Source: Pelagibacterales bacterium SAG-MED31 (GTDB lineage Bacteria > Pseudomonadota > Alphaproteobacteria > HIMB59 > GCA-002718135). Taken from it: DNA of 61,716 bases. The notes beneath the pieces are model-generated. The model did no database searches and was not told where the DNA came from. It saw nothing but the letters and a program-made list of their open reading frames with translations. Below, piece by piece: positions 39,450 through 49,668 of this stretch. The number at the start of each line of letters is the position of its first letter. Position 1 is the first letter of the stretch. The stretch is taken from positions 1 through 61,716 of the forward strand of contig JACWEB010000003.1 in assembly GCA_014653715.1 (NCBI GenBank), written 5' to 3'. The translations under genes and the position numbers were made by a program.

Positions 39450-40784
39450 ATGGCAGATAAAGAGTCACGATCGATTGCTAAGCAAGTAAAAAGATATGCC
39501 CAAGTTGGTGGAATTGTAGGTAAGTTAGCTACTAAGTTAGCAAGTCAAAAATATCTTGGTGTAAAACTAGATAAAGAAAAGCATGCATTAGAAATTAGAG
39601 AAGCTCTTGGAGGGATAAAGGGCCCTCTTATGAAAGTGGCACAGCTTTCTGCGACAATACCCGATTTATTACCTGATGAATACACAAAGGAGTTATTGCA
39701 TTTGCAATCTAATGCTCCACCAATGGGTTGGTTATTTGTTAAAAGAAGAATGGCAACGGAATTATCTCACAATTGGCAAAAACAATTCAAAGAATTTGAT
39801 AAGGAGGCAACTAGAGCAGCTTCCTTAGGTCAAGTGCATAAAGCAGTCACAAACAATGGTGAAACAGTAGCATGCAAACTTCAATATCCAGATATGCAAT
39901 CTGCTGTCAGTGCTGACTTATCACAATTAAAAATGATTTTTTCCATTTACCAAAGTTATAACAAGGCAATTAAAACTGATGAAGTTTATAAAGAAATTAC
40001 AGAAAGATTGACTGAGGAGTTAGATTACGAAAGAGAAAAAAAATTAATGACTGTTTTTGGAAAAATTTTTTCAAAAAATAATTTCATTCACGTTCCAAAA
40101 ACTTATGATAAATTAAGTTCAAAAAGATTGTTAACTATGTCTTGGTTAGAGGGGAAATCTATTTTAACTTATAAAGATGAAAAAAAAGATATAAGAAATT
40201 CTCTTGCAAGAAATATGTATTATGCATGGTACAAACCTTTTTTTGATTATGGTGTAATACACGGAGACCCTCATATGGGAAATTATTCAGTTCAAGATAA
40301 TCTAGGTATTAACCTGTATGATTTTGGGTGTATGAGAATTTTTAAATCAAAATTCATTCAAGGAGTTATAGATCTATATTTTGCCCTTCAAAAAAATGAT
40401 AAAGCTCTTGCAGTGCACGCCTATGAACAATGGGGTTTTGATGATATTACTAAAGAAAAACTCGATATATTAAGCAAATGGGCAAACTTTTTATATGCAC
40501 CTTTAATGAAGGATAAGGTTCAAAAAATTCAAGAGAGTGATAGTGGTATATATGGTGCTCAAATAGCATCTGAAGTTCATAAAGAATTAAAAAAAATTGG
40601 TGGTGTTAAACCGCCAAAAGAGTTTGTGTTTATGGATAGGGCGGCTGTTGGTCTTGGTTCTGTATTCATGCATTTAAGAGCTGAAGTCAATTGGTATAAA
40701 GTATTCCATGAACTAATTGAGAATTTTAATCAAAAAAAATTAACAGAAAGACAACAAAATACTTTAAAACTAGTTAACCTATAA
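39450..40784 (+). CDS. ABC1/AarF/UbiB-family protein kinase-like
   Basis: KGPLMKVAQLSATIPDLLPDEYTKELLHLQSNAPPM, AASLGQVHKAV, VIHGDPHMGNYSVQDNLGINLYDFGCMR. Confidence 0.9.
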   Translation: MADKESRSIAKQVKRYAQVGGIVGKLATKLASQKYLGVKLDKEKHALEIREALGGIKGPLMKVAQLSATIPDLLPDEYTKELLHLQSNAPPMGWLFVKRRMATELSHNWQKQFKEFDKEATRAASLGQVHKAVTNNGETVACKLQYPDMQSAVSADLSQLKMIFSIYQSYNKAIKTDEVYKEITERLTEELDYEREKKLMTVFGKIFSKNNFIHVPKTYDKLSSKRLLTMSWLEGKSILTYKDEKKDIRNSLARNMYYAWYKPFFDYGVIHGDPHMGNYSVQDNLGINLYDFGCMRIFKSKFIQGVIDLYFALQKNDKALAVHAYEQWGFDDITKEKLDILSKWANFLYAPLMKDKVQKIQESDSGIYGAQIASEVHKELKKIGGVKPPKEFVFMDRAAVGLGSVFMHLRAEVNWYKVFHELIENFNQKKLTERQQNTLKLVNL

Positions 40785-40796
40785 TTATAAGCTCTT

Positions 40797-41918
40797 ATGC
40801 AGATATCAGCATTAAAAGAAGTATCTATTGAGGAAAACAGAGTATCATTAACGCCTGATGCAATAAAATTATTTCAACGACTTGGTTTAGACGTTTTAAT
40901 TGAGGATGGTGCTGGTAATAATTCAGGCTATCCGAACAAACTTTATGAAGAAAATGGAGCAAAAATTGTATCCAGAAATGAATGTCTAAAAGCTAATATT
41001 TGTCTGTGTGTTAAAATTCCTAAAGAGGAAGATTTAAATTTATTAAATGAAAACACAGTTTTAATTGGAATTTTAAACCCTTATGAAAATAATAAATATT
41101 TTAATACCTTAAATAATAAAAAAATTATATCCTGTTGTATGGAGTTAATTCCTAGAATCAGTAGAGCTCAAAGTATGGATGTGCTTTCTTCTCAAGCAAA
41201 CCTAGCTGGCTATAGAAGTGTAATAGATGCTGCTGAACAGTTTGGTAAAGCTTTTCCAATGATGATGACGGCAGCAGGCCGTGTAAATCCAGCAAAAGTT
41301 ATGGTCTTAGGTGTAGGAGTTGCTGGTTTGCAAGCTATTGCAACTGCAAAAAGATTAGGTGCTGTTGTTTCTGCAACAGATGTTAGGTCTGCCACTAAAG
41401 AACAGGTAGAAAGTTTAGGTGGAAAATTCATTATGGTTGAAAATGAAGATTCAATAAACGCTGAAACAGATGGTGGATATGCCAAGGAAATGAGTGATGA
41501 ATACAAAAAAAAACAAGCTAAACTTATTGCTGAGACTATTGCCAAGCAAGATATAGTTATTTGTACCGCATTAATCCCCGGTAAGACTGCTCCAGTATTA
41601 ATTTCTCAAGAAATGGTTGAATCCATGGCTTCAGGATCAGTAGTTGTCGATTTAGCCGTAGAGGCTGGGGGAAATTGCCCTTTAAGCAAGTTAGGTGAAG
41701 TTGTTTATCATAATGGTGTTAAAGTTATTGGGTATGCAAATGTACCAGGAAGAGTTGCAAAAGATGCATCTGCTTTGTATGCAAAAAATATTTTTAATTT
41801 CTTGTGTTTAATTATTGATAAGGAAAATAAAAAAATTACTTTTAATTGGGAAGATGAAATAGTTAATGCAGTTGTATTAACAAATGAAGGAAAATTGAGA
41901 TTGGAACAGTTTAATTAA
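40797..41918 (+). CDS. pntAA: NAD(P) transhydrogenase alpha-1 subunit
   Basis: KEVSIEENRVSLTPDAIK, RISRAQSMDVLSSQANLAGYRSV, VMVLGVGVAGLQAIATAKRLGAVVSATDVR. Confidence 0.95.
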   Translation: MQISALKEVSIEENRVSLTPDAIKLFQRLGLDVLIEDGAGNNSGYPNKLYEENGAKIVSRNECLKANICLCVKIPKEEDLNLLNENTVLIGILNPYENNKYFNTLNNKKIISCCMELIPRISRAQSMDVLSSQANLAGYRSVIDAAEQFGKAFPMMMTAAGRVNPAKVMVLGVGVAGLQAIATAKRLGAVVSATDVRSATKEQVESLGGKFIMVENEDSINAETDGGYAKEMSDEYKKKQAKLIAETIAKQDIVICTALIPGKTAPVLISQEMVESMASGSVVVDLAVEAGGNCPLSKLGEVVYHNGVKVIGYANVPGRVAKDASALYAKNIFNFLCLIIDKENKKITFNWEDEIVNAVVLTNEGKLRLEQFN

Positions 41919-41919
41919 T

Positions 41920-42234
41920 ATGGAAGCACATAGTTCTGAAGTTTTTGTTATAGGGTTAACAGTTTTTTTTCTAGCGTGTATTATTGGTTACTATGTAGTT
42001 TGGTCAGTAACCCCTGCATTACATAGTCCTTTGATGGGGGTTACAAATGCTATTTCTAGTGTAATAATAGTTGGTGCTATTCTTGCAGCAGGACCAATAG
42101 GTCACGACATATCAAAATTTTTTGGCATTATTGGAGTTGTGTTAGCTTCGATTAATATTTTTGGTGGTTTTATAGTTACTTACAGAATGCTGTCTATGTT
42201 TAAGAAAAAACCTAAAAAAGAAAAAAAGGATTAA
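41920..42234 (+). CDS. pntAB: NAD(P) transhydrogenase alpha-2 (TM) subunit
   Basis: Three TM helices; VVWSVTPALHSPLMGVTNAISSVIIVGA; between pntAA and pntB. Confidence 0.95.
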   Translation: MEAHSSEVFVIGLTVFFLACIIGYYVVWSVTPALHSPLMGVTNAISSVIIVGAILAAGPIGHDISKFFGIIGVVLASINIFGGFIVTYRMLSMFKKKPKKEKKD

Positions 42235-42238
42235 GTTG

Positions 42239-43630
42239 ATGTCAGCAAATATGGTTGCAGTTTTATACTTATTATCAGCACTATTATTTATATTTGCTTT
42301 AAGAGGTTTATCACATCCTGAATCTTCAAGACTTGGAAATATTTTTGGAATTGTTGGCATGGTTATAGCCATCATTACAACCTTAATGTTTAAATCCGTT
42401 CTTAGTTATACAGAAATTGGCGCTGCTATCCTTATAGGTGGTGCAATTGGTACATTTATAGCACTTCGTATAGAGATGACTGCATTACCACAATTGGTTG
42501 CTGCATTTCATAGCTTAGTTGGAATAGCGGCTGTTTTTGTTGCTGCTGCCGCATTTTATGATCCTGCATCTTTTGGAATTGGAAATTTTGACTCAATTGG
42601 AACAAGTAGCTTAGTTGAAATGAGTATAGGAACTTTTATAGGCGCCATAACATTTTCTGGATCAATCCTCGCATTTGGTAAACTGCAAGGAACTGTCTCA
42701 GGCAAACCTATAGTTTTTAAATTCCAACATACAATTAATGCTCTAATCTTACTATTTATTGTGGCTCTGATTGTGATGTTTGTAATTAATCAATCACCAA
42801 CTATTTTTTGGTCAATTGTTATAGTTTCAATAATCTTAGGATTCCTTGTAGTAATTCCTATTGGAGGTGCAGATATGCCAGTTGTAGTTTCGATGCTCAA
42901 TTCATATTCTGGATGGGCTGCATGTGGAATTGGCTTTACTTTAAGCAATAATCTTCTCATAATTACTGGAGCTCTAGTTGGAGCGTCAGGAGCTATCCTT
43001 AGCTATATAATGAGCAAAGGAATGAATAGATCAATTATTAGTGTTGTACTCGGTGGTTTTGGTGGAGAACAAGCAGCTAGTGCTACCAGTGATAACTCTG
43101 ATAAAATAGTAAAACAGGGCAATGCTGAAGATGCAGCTTATATTATGAAAAATGCGGATTCAGTTATTATTGTTCCGGGTTATGGCATGGCAGTAGCCCA
43201 AGCACAACATGCCTTGAGAGAGATGGGTGAAATACTTAAGAAAGAAGGAATTAATGTTAGATATGCAATTCATCCTGTGGCAGGAAGAATGCCGGGACAT
43301 ATGAATGTTTTATTAGCTGAAGCAAATGTACCTTATGAAGAGGTTTTAGAATTAGATGAAATAAATCATGATTTTCCAATGACTGAAGTATCGTTTGTAA
43401 TAGGTGCTAATGACGTTACAAATCCTGCTGCCAAAACTGATGAGGCATCCCCAATTTATGGTATGCCTATTCTTGATGTTGAAAAATCACAAACTGTACT
43501 ATTTATTAAAAGATCGATGGCAACAGGCTATTCTGGTGTTGATAATGAGCTGTTTTACAGGGACAATACTACTATGTTATTTGGTGATGCAAAAAAAATG
43601 TGTGAAGATATTGTTAAAAGTTTAGCTTAA
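42239..43630 (+). CDS. pntB: NAD(P) transhydrogenase beta subunit
   Basis: [25 protein letters not shown]-type motif, [46 protein letters not shown]. Confidence 0.95.
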   Translation: MSANMVAVLYLLSALLFIFALRGLSHPESSRLGNIFGIVGMVIAIITTLMFKSVLSYTEIGAAILIGGAIGTFIALRIEMTALPQLVAAFHSLVGIAAVFVAAAAFYDPASFGIGNFDSIGTSSLVEMSIGTFIGAITFSGSILAFGKLQGTVSGKPIVFKFQHTINALILLFIVALIVMFVINQSPTIFWSIVIVSIILGFLVVIPIGGADMPVVVSMLNSYSGWAACGIGFTLSNNLLIITGALVGASGAILSYIMSKGMNRSIISVVLGGFGGEQAASATSDNSDKIVKQGNAEDAAYIMKNADSVIIVPGYGMAVAQAQHALREMGEILKKEGINVRYAIHPVAGRMPGHMNVLLAEANVPYEEVLELDEINHDFPMTEVSFVIGANDVTNPAAKTDEASPIYGMPILDVEKSQTVLFIKRSMATGYSGVDNELFYRDNTTMLFGDAKKMCEDIVKSLA

Positions 43631-43824
43631 GAGTTGTTTCTTCGAGCAGTTTTCCTTGATCTTCTAATATTTTCTTCCTTTTCTCTTGCTCTTTTTAAAC
43701 AGGGCTTTTCAAAATGTTTTCTAAGCTTCATTTCTTTATAAAGTCCCTCTCTTTGCATCTTTTTTTTAAGACTTCTAATAGCCTGCTCTACATTGTTATC
43801 TTTTACGTTTACAAATAGTGTCAT
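43627..43824 (-). CDS. rpsU: 30S ribosomal protein S21
   Basis: [58 protein letters not shown]; start set at MTLF. Confidence 0.93.
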   Translation of the reverse strand: MTLFVNVKDNNVEQAIRSLKKKMQREGLYKEMKLRKHFEKPCLKRAREKEENIRRSRKTARRNNS

Positions 43825-43921
43825 AATTGGCTGGCCATTTAACATATACTTCTAGTTAATGCAAATAATGAAATTTTTTTAAAAGATTGGTATAATCAAC
43901 TTTTATGACTATATATTTTAC

Positions 43922-44458
43922 GTGGCAATATTGAAAATAGCAAAGTTAGGTCATCCCATTTTAGTAAAAAAAACTAATGAAATTAATAACTTAAATGAAG
44001 TTGACTTAAAAAAAATTGTTTTTGATATGTCAGAAACAATGTTAGATGCAAATGGTATTGGGCTGGCAGCTCCTCAAGTTCATTTATCACACAGAATGTT
44101 TTTATATAGAAACCCTGATATAGAAGAAGCTGTTAAGATTAATATTTCAGTTTTAATCAATCCATTAATAGAAAATATTTCAAATGAAACAGAAGATGAC
44201 TGGGAGGGATGTTTATCTATTCCAGGTATGTTGGGTTTGGTTAAACGATATAAACATATAAAATACACAGCACTAGACCTTAATGGAAAACAGATAGTTG
44301 GAGAAGCTGAAGGATTGCATGCAAGAGTCATTCAGCATGAATTTGACCATCTTAATGGTATTTTATACATTTCTAGATTGTCTCATAAAAAAGCTTTTGG
44401 ATATTCGGAAGAAATAGAAAAATTTTGGAAAAAGGCAACTAATGAAAAACCAAAGTAA
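43922..44458 (+). CDS. def: Peptide deformylase
   Basis: GIGLAAPQ, EGCLSIPG, HEFDHLNG; GTG start. Confidence 0.95.
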   Translation: MAILKIAKLGHPILVKKTNEINNLNEVDLKKIVFDMSETMLDANGIGLAAPQVHLSHRMFLYRNPDIEEAVKINISVLINPLIENISNETEDDWEGCLSIPGMLGLVKRYKHIKYTALDLNGKQIVGEAEGLHARVIQHEFDHLNGILYISRLSHKKAFGYSEEIEKFWKKATNEKPK

Positions 44459-45080
44459 CTATCTTAAAAATAAAAGACTTAAAATATTGCAATTATCAAA
44501 AAAAATAATTGCTGAAGAAGGACTCACTTCTCAAATATTTGAAAAAATTTCTACTAAATATAACATAGATATTAATGAAATTAATTTATTATTTCCTGGT
44601 GGCAAGAGTGATTTTTTAAAGTTTGTGTCAGAGCAATTAAATATAGAGCTAGAAGAAACTTGTAAAAAATTTGATTTACTAAGAATGCCAGTTCATAAAA
44701 GAATTAAAAAAATATTACTTTCAAAAATATACTTAATGGAAAAAGAAAAAAATTTTTATAAAAAAATTTTTTTTAACCTTTTGATATCTAAAAAAAATAT
44801 CTCTTTTCCAAATCAGCTTTATAAAAGTGTTGATCAAATATGGTATATTGCCGGAGATACATCTGTAGATTTTAATTTTTATACCAAAAGATTAATTTTA
44901 GCGGGAGTTTACTCAAGAGTTATTCTTTACTTTTTTAATAATAATAATCAAAAAGAGCTTGAAGAGATTTTAGACTTAAGTTTAAAAAGAGTTGCAAAAA
45001 TTCCAGAATTAAAATCTAGAATAAATTTATTTAAAGATTACGTTCCTAAAGTATTTAAATTTTTAAAGAATTCTATTTAA
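44442..45080 (+). CDS. COQ9 family protein
   Basis: YIAGDTSVDFNFYTKRLILAGVYSRVILYFF matches the COQ9 C-terminal signature; overlaps def and lies near rpsU, a neighbourhood known for this family. Confidence 0.75.
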   Translation: MKNQSNYLKNKRLKILQLSKKIIAEEGLTSQIFEKISTKYNIDINEINLLFPGGKSDFLKFVSEQLNIELEETCKKFDLLRMPVHKRIKKILLSKIYLMEKEKNFYKKIFFNLLISKKNISFPNQLYKSVDQIWYIAGDTSVDFNFYTKRLILAGVYSRVILYFFNNNNQKELEEILDLSLKRVAKIPELKSRINLFKDYVPKVFKFLKNSI

Positions 45081-45277
45081 GCAATATTATCTGGCTCTAA
45101 ATCATTTCTTATATGCGCTATTTTATCTTTTAAAACTAGTTTTCTTTTTTTCAATCTTTGAATTTGTAAAAAATCTACAGTTTGTTTTTCTTGTAATTGT
45201 ATTAAAACTTGATCAAGATCTGAATGCTCTTGTTCGTACTCTTTTAATTTATTTATTAATTTACTATAATTACTCAT
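45077..45277 (-). CDS. DUF465/YdcH-like small coiled-coil protein
   Basis: LQEKQTVDFLQIQRLKKRKLVLKDKIAHI pattern. Confidence 0.6.
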   Translation of the reverse strand: MSNYSKLINKLKEYEQEHSDLDQVLIQLQEKQTVDFLQIQRLKKRKLVLKDKIAHIRNDLEPDNIA

Positions 45278-45322
45278 AAAATTAAAAATTTATCTTATAA
45301 TATAATAGTATATAAGCCCGTC

Positions 45323-46408
45323 ATGGTAAAAAAAATAGGTATTTTAACAAGTGGTGGTGACTGTGCAGGTCTCAATGCGGTTATTAGGGCTGTAACTCTT
45401 CGTGCTACTAATGAATACGGTTGGAAAGTTTATGGATTAAGAGATGGAACTCTAGGTCTTATGAAAGATCCCATTGATGTAGTTGAATTAAAGCCTGACT
45501 TTTTTGATGGAAATTTAATGAGAATGGGAGGGACTTTTTTGGGCTCTAATAATAAAGGTAATCCGTTCGGCAAAATAAAAAAAGATGGTAAACTATTCGA
45601 CTCTTCAGAAATTATTTTAGAAAATTACAAAAAATTAAAATTAGATGCACTAATTGGTATAGGTGGAGATGGCAGTCTTAAAATTCTTCAAGAATTAACA
45701 AAAAAAGGAAATATAAATTTTATAGGAATTCCTAAAACTATTGATAATGATGTAAAGCATAATGAGCTGTCTATTGGATATGATACAGCTGTTGATGTAG
45801 CTACTAATGCTCTAGATATGCTTCAACCAACAGCAGCTAGTCATAGAAGAGCAATGATACTTGAAGTAATGGGAAGAGATGCTGGACATATAGCTCTAAA
45901 TGCAGGGATTGCCGGTGGCGCAGATGTAATTTTAATTCCAGAGATACCATATTCAATAAAAAGAATTGCTAAACATATTGATAATATACGAAGTAAAGGA
46001 AGAAACCATGCTCTTATAGTTGTGGCAGAGGCAGTCAAAAAAGAAGATGGAAGAAAGGTAACCGTTAAATTTGTTGATGGAGAAGTAAGATTAGGTGGTA
46101 TTGGCACATATTTAGGTGACGAAATTTATAAACTAACCAATGCTGAGACTCGTGTTACAGTTCTTGGTCATGTTCAAAGAGGTGCTCAACCTACACATAG
46201 AGATAGATTAATCGCAAGTGCTTTTGGTGTTAAGGCAGTTGATTTGATAGCAAAAAATAAATATAATAGAGTTGTGGTTTGGCAAGATAGAAGTGTAAAA
46301 GATGTTGCTTTAAATGATGTTGCTGGAAAATCTCAGACATTAAGTAGATCTGATCCTCTAATAGAAGTAGCTATAGGATTAGGAATTTATATAGGTGAAA
46401 TTAATTAA
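45323..46408 (+). CDS. 6-phosphofructokinase (group III-like)
   Basis: GILTSGGDCAGLNAVIRAV, GIGGDGSLKI, IPKTIDNDV, EVMGRDAGHIALNAGIAGGADVILIPE. Confidence 0.92.
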   Translation: MVKKIGILTSGGDCAGLNAVIRAVTLRATNEYGWKVYGLRDGTLGLMKDPIDVVELKPDFFDGNLMRMGGTFLGSNNKGNPFGKIKKDGKLFDSSEIILENYKKLKLDALIGIGGDGSLKILQELTKKGNINFIGIPKTIDNDVKHNELSIGYDTAVDVATNALDMLQPTAASHRRAMILEVMGRDAGHIALNAGIAGGADVILIPEIPYSIKRIAKHIDNIRSKGRNHALIVVAEAVKKEDGRKVTVKFVDGEVRLGGIGTYLGDEIYKLTNAETRVTVLGHVQRGAQPTHRDRLIASAFGVKAVDLIAKNKYNRVVVWQDRSVKDVALNDVAGKSQTLSRSDPLIEVAIGLGIYIGEIN

Positions 46409-47169
46409 AAATTTCCAATTTTCTTCCACAAATAAAAATACATTTTATAAGGTAGAATTCTTAATATTTTTATAAAAAACACTATTGTAAAAGGAAAATA
46501 AATTTCAAACCTTTTTTTAGAAACCAAACCTTTGTATATTTTTTCAGCTGCAAAATCTGCAGACTTTAAAAAAGGCATTTTAAAAGAGTTTAATCTCGTA
46601 GACTCGGTATCAATAAAACCTGGATTGATAATTCTGATAGAAATTTTAATTTTTTTAAAATCAAAAAATAAACTTTCTGAAAGATTTAATTGGGCTGCCT
46701 TAGTCATCCCATAAGCCCCTGAAGTTGGCCAGCCTCTATATCCAATTGGTGATGATACTATTGCTATAGTATTTCCTCTATTTTTCATAACATCTTTAAG
46801 ATTATCTATGCAATAAAGAGTACCTTTTAAATTAACATCAATCAGTAATTCATAGTTATTTATATCAAATTCTTGATTTTTGTTTGGAGAATAAGCAGCA
46901 GCATTCAAAAGTGCTGTATTAATTTGTCCAACTTGATTTTCAATAAAGGAAATTGTTTTTTTAACTTCATTTTTATTGGTTATGTCACATTTAATAACAT
47001 AGAGATTTTTAATATTTAAATTGTTACTAAGTTTTTTTTTAGCAATATCCAATTTATTATTATTACTTGAACTAATAACAACAACCCAATTATTTTTTAA
47101 GTAATATTTTGCTGTAGCAAATCCAATTCCTGAAGAACCTCCTGTAATCCATATTATTTTGGAGGACAT
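46405..47169 (-). CDS. Short-chain dehydrogenase/reductase
   Basis: IIWITGGSSGIGFATAKYY, LNAAAYSPN, S-x12-YGMTKAA active site. Confidence 0.85.
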   Translation of the reverse strand: MSSKIIWITGGSSGIGFATAKYYLKNNWVVVISSSNNNKLDIAKKKLSNNLNIKNLYVIKCDITNKNEVKKTISFIENQVGQINTALLNAAAYSPNKNQEFDINNYELLIDVNLKGTLYCIDNLKDVMKNRGNTIAIVSSPIGYRGWPTSGAYGMTKAAQLNLSESLFFDFKKIKISIRIINPGFIDTESTRLNSFKMPFLKSADFAAEKIYKGLVSKKRFEIYFPFTIVFFIKILRILPYKMYFYLWKKIGNF

Positions 47170-47852
47170 TATTCTTCCCAATCACTTCTTATGATTGTTA
47201 TAGTTTTTTTGTCATTGGGATTTTGAAATTCCATTTTTAAAAGCTCATCGTTATGATACCATAGAGTGTACTCAGGAAAAGGTCCTTTATCTTTGGGGTT
47301 TATAGAAGCATTAAAAACAAATTTTTCTGCGTAGACTTTAAAATTGTTAATTTGTATTTTTTCTTCTGTCATTTGTTTAACATTAATTTTTCTTACTATT
47401 CCTTTTTGGGTATCAAAGACCTCTTTTTCTGAGAGCATTTTCTTATTCCAATAATTAAGAGGTAAAATATTTTTATCTAACTTAAGTAAACCATCCATTC
47501 CAGTAGCTATAAAATGTCCATTTTCATCTTTACCATCAATTTTATATTCTCTACTGTCTTCAAAGTCAGTAAAGCCATCTATTGATATAAAATCACCATT
47601 TCTCCAGAGTTCTTTTGTTTCCTGAAAGAATTTATATGCAGGAATAAACAAGATCTTGACTTCAATATCTAATACTGAATGTAAAATTAAGTCTTCTTTC
47701 TGAATTATGAATTTTGTTGTTAAACTTCCAATTATTTTATTTTTTCTTAATACATCGAAACTAACTTCTCTATCATCTGGTATTGGAAAGCTCTGTGCAC
47801 TAAGTGAAAATATATAAAAAATAAAAAATATAGTTAGCAGTAAAATTTTCAT
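47169..47852 (-). CDS. DUF3108-like exported protein
   Basis: Signal peptide; SFDVLRKNKIIGSLTTKF, YTLWYHNDELLKMEFQNPNDKKTITI. Confidence 0.55.
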   Translation of the reverse strand: MKILLLTIFFIFYIFSLSAQSFPIPDDREVSFDVLRKNKIIGSLTTKFIIQKEDLILHSVLDIEVKILFIPAYKFFQETKELWRNGDFISIDGFTDFEDSREYKIDGKDENGHFIATGMDGLLKLDKNILPLNYWNKKMLSEKEVFDTQKGIVRKINVKQMTEEKIQINNFKVYAEKFVFNASINPKDKGPFPEYTLWYHNDELLKMEFQNPNDKKTITIIRSDWEE

Positions 47853-48571
47853 GCTTTAATTCTTAATGTTGATCTACCTCCATCAATATGAAATATTTGA
47901 CCAGTAATCCAGTTATTTTTTTCACTTAAAAGAAAACTTGATAAATCTCCAAAATCTTCGCCTTGTCCTATTTTTGGTATTGGATGCATATTTTCTATTG
48001 CTTTTCTTATAGTTTCATTACTAATCATTTTTTGTGACATTTTTGAGTCAGTTAAGCTGGGTGCTATGCAATTTACCCTTATTTTTGGACTAAACTCTGC
48101 AGCTAAACTAAGTGTTAAGCCCTCAATTGCACCCTTTGAAGAAGATACTACTGAATGATTAGTGAAGCCTTGTTGCACAGCAACTGTTGAAAAGAGAAGA
48201 ATTGAACCATTATTTTTGGTGAGTGTTTGTAAATTTGATTTAATTGCATTTACAGCACCTAATGTATTTATTTTAAAACTATTAATAAAATCCTCATCTT
48301 TAGATATTTTAAGAGGTTTTAGATTAATAGATCCAACGCAGTAAGCTAAGCCAAAAACTTCATCATTATATTTTTTCGATATTTCTTCAATTTGATTATT
48401 ATTTAAGACATCACAAATTTCATAATCACAACTAATTTTTTCAGATTTATCAATTAATTCTTCTTTATTACGAGATATAATTACTGGCGAATAGCCATCC
48501 ACACTCATTTTTTTAGCAATAGAATAACCAATTGCTCCTGTACCTCCAAATATAAGTATTTTTTTGCTCAT
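47849..48571 (-). CDS. Short-chain dehydrogenase/reductase
   Basis: ILIFGGTGAIGYSIAKKM, SVVSSSKGAIEGLTLSLAAEF, NWITGQIFHIDGG. Confidence 0.85.
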   Translation of the reverse strand: MSKKILIFGGTGAIGYSIAKKMSVDGYSPVIISRNKEELIDKSEKISCDYEICDVLNNNQIEEISKKYNDEVFGLAYCVGSINLKPLKISKDEDFINSFKINTLGAVNAIKSNLQTLTKNNGSILLFSTVAVQQGFTNHSVVSSSKGAIEGLTLSLAAEFSPKIRVNCIAPSLTDSKMSQKMISNETIRKAIENMHPIPKIGQGEDFGDLSSFLLSEKNNWITGQIFHIDGGRSTLRIKA

Positions 48572-48572
48572 A

Positions 48573-49616
48573 TTAAACTCCTTTTAATGTTGATTTGAAA
48601 TAAGCTAATAATAAAATAGTTAGTAATAGTATTGAGTTTGCTTGATGCAAACTAGCGTATTGTATTGAAACATTAGATAATAATGCCATTATACCTAGAA
48701 AAAATTGTAAACACAAAATTAATAAAACTAGAAATATAATTACTTTTGACAAATTTATAAATTTATTTATTAACAAAAAAGCAAAAAGTGAAAAAGTATA
48801 AACAAAAGTTAATGTAGCAATCCATCTATGGTTAAAATTTATAGTTACTGTATTCTCAAATAAATTTAATACACCCAAGTCTTCGAGGTAAATATCATCA
48901 GGAATAATTTTACCATTCATTAAAGGATATGTATTAAAAGATTGACCTGCATGAGAACCTGCCATGAAACCACCACTTAAAATAGTTACAAAAACAAGAA
49001 TTATAGAGATAAATATTAAGAGGCTTTTGGATTTAAAGTTTATAAAATTATTATATTTGATATGAAAGTATTCGACACTAGTCCATAATAATAAAGAATA
49101 TATTATAATTGCATTAGATAAATGAAATGTTAACCTGTAAGAACTCACATATGGATCATTTTGAAGTCCACTTTTTACCATCCACCATCCTACTACGGCT
49201 TGCAAAAAACCTAAGCAAAGAATAAGAGTAAATCTTTTATATAAATATATGTTTAAGTACTTTTTGAATACGAAGTAGGTAAATGGAATAAAAAAAACCA
49301 CCCCAATAAATCTTGCAAAGAATCTATGAGACCATTCCCACCAAAAAATATATTTAAATTCATCTAGGCCCATATTTGTATTTACATAAATATATTCTGG
49401 AGTGAGTTGATAATCACTGAATACTTCCAGCCATTGACTTTTGTTTAATGGAGGGATGGTACCAAGTAATGGTCTCCAATCTACCATTGAAAGTCCTGAA
49501 TCAGTTAATCTTGTGAGACCCCCAACAATAATAATAAGAAATACCATTATTGTTAATAGAATTAACCACAACATAACGGATTTATGACAGTTTATGTTAA
49601 GTTCAGTAAATTGCAT
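48573..49616 (-). CDS. ctaA: Heme A synthase (COX15/CtaA)
   Basis: IIVGGLTRLTDSGLSMVDWRPLLGTIPPL, WWEWSHRFFARFIG, QAVVGWWMVKSGL, FNHRWIATL. Confidence 0.93.
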   Translation of the reverse strand: MQFTELNINCHKSVMLWLILLTIMVFLIIIVGGLTRLTDSGLSMVDWRPLLGTIPPLNKSQWLEVFSDYQLTPEYIYVNTNMGLDEFKYIFWWEWSHRFFARFIGVVFFIPFTYFVFKKYLNIYLYKRFTLILCLGFLQAVVGWWMVKSGLQNDPYVSSYRLTFHLSNAIIIYSLLLWTSVEYFHIKYNNFINFKSKSLLIFISIILVFVTILSGGFMAGSHAGQSFNTYPLMNGKIIPDDIYLEDLGVLNLFENTVTINFNHRWIATLTFVYTFSLFAFLLINKFINLSKVIIFLVLLILCLQFFLGIMALLSNVSIQYASLHQANSILLLTILLLAYFKSTLKGV

Positions 49617-49668
49617 AAAAGTTAATATATTGTATAGAAATAGTAATAAAAGTTGTTATTTAAATCCC

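Noticed and set aside
41210-41545. 111-aa - strand ORF inside pntAA
   Set aside because: Antisense to strongly conserved transhydrogenase sequence; no motif.
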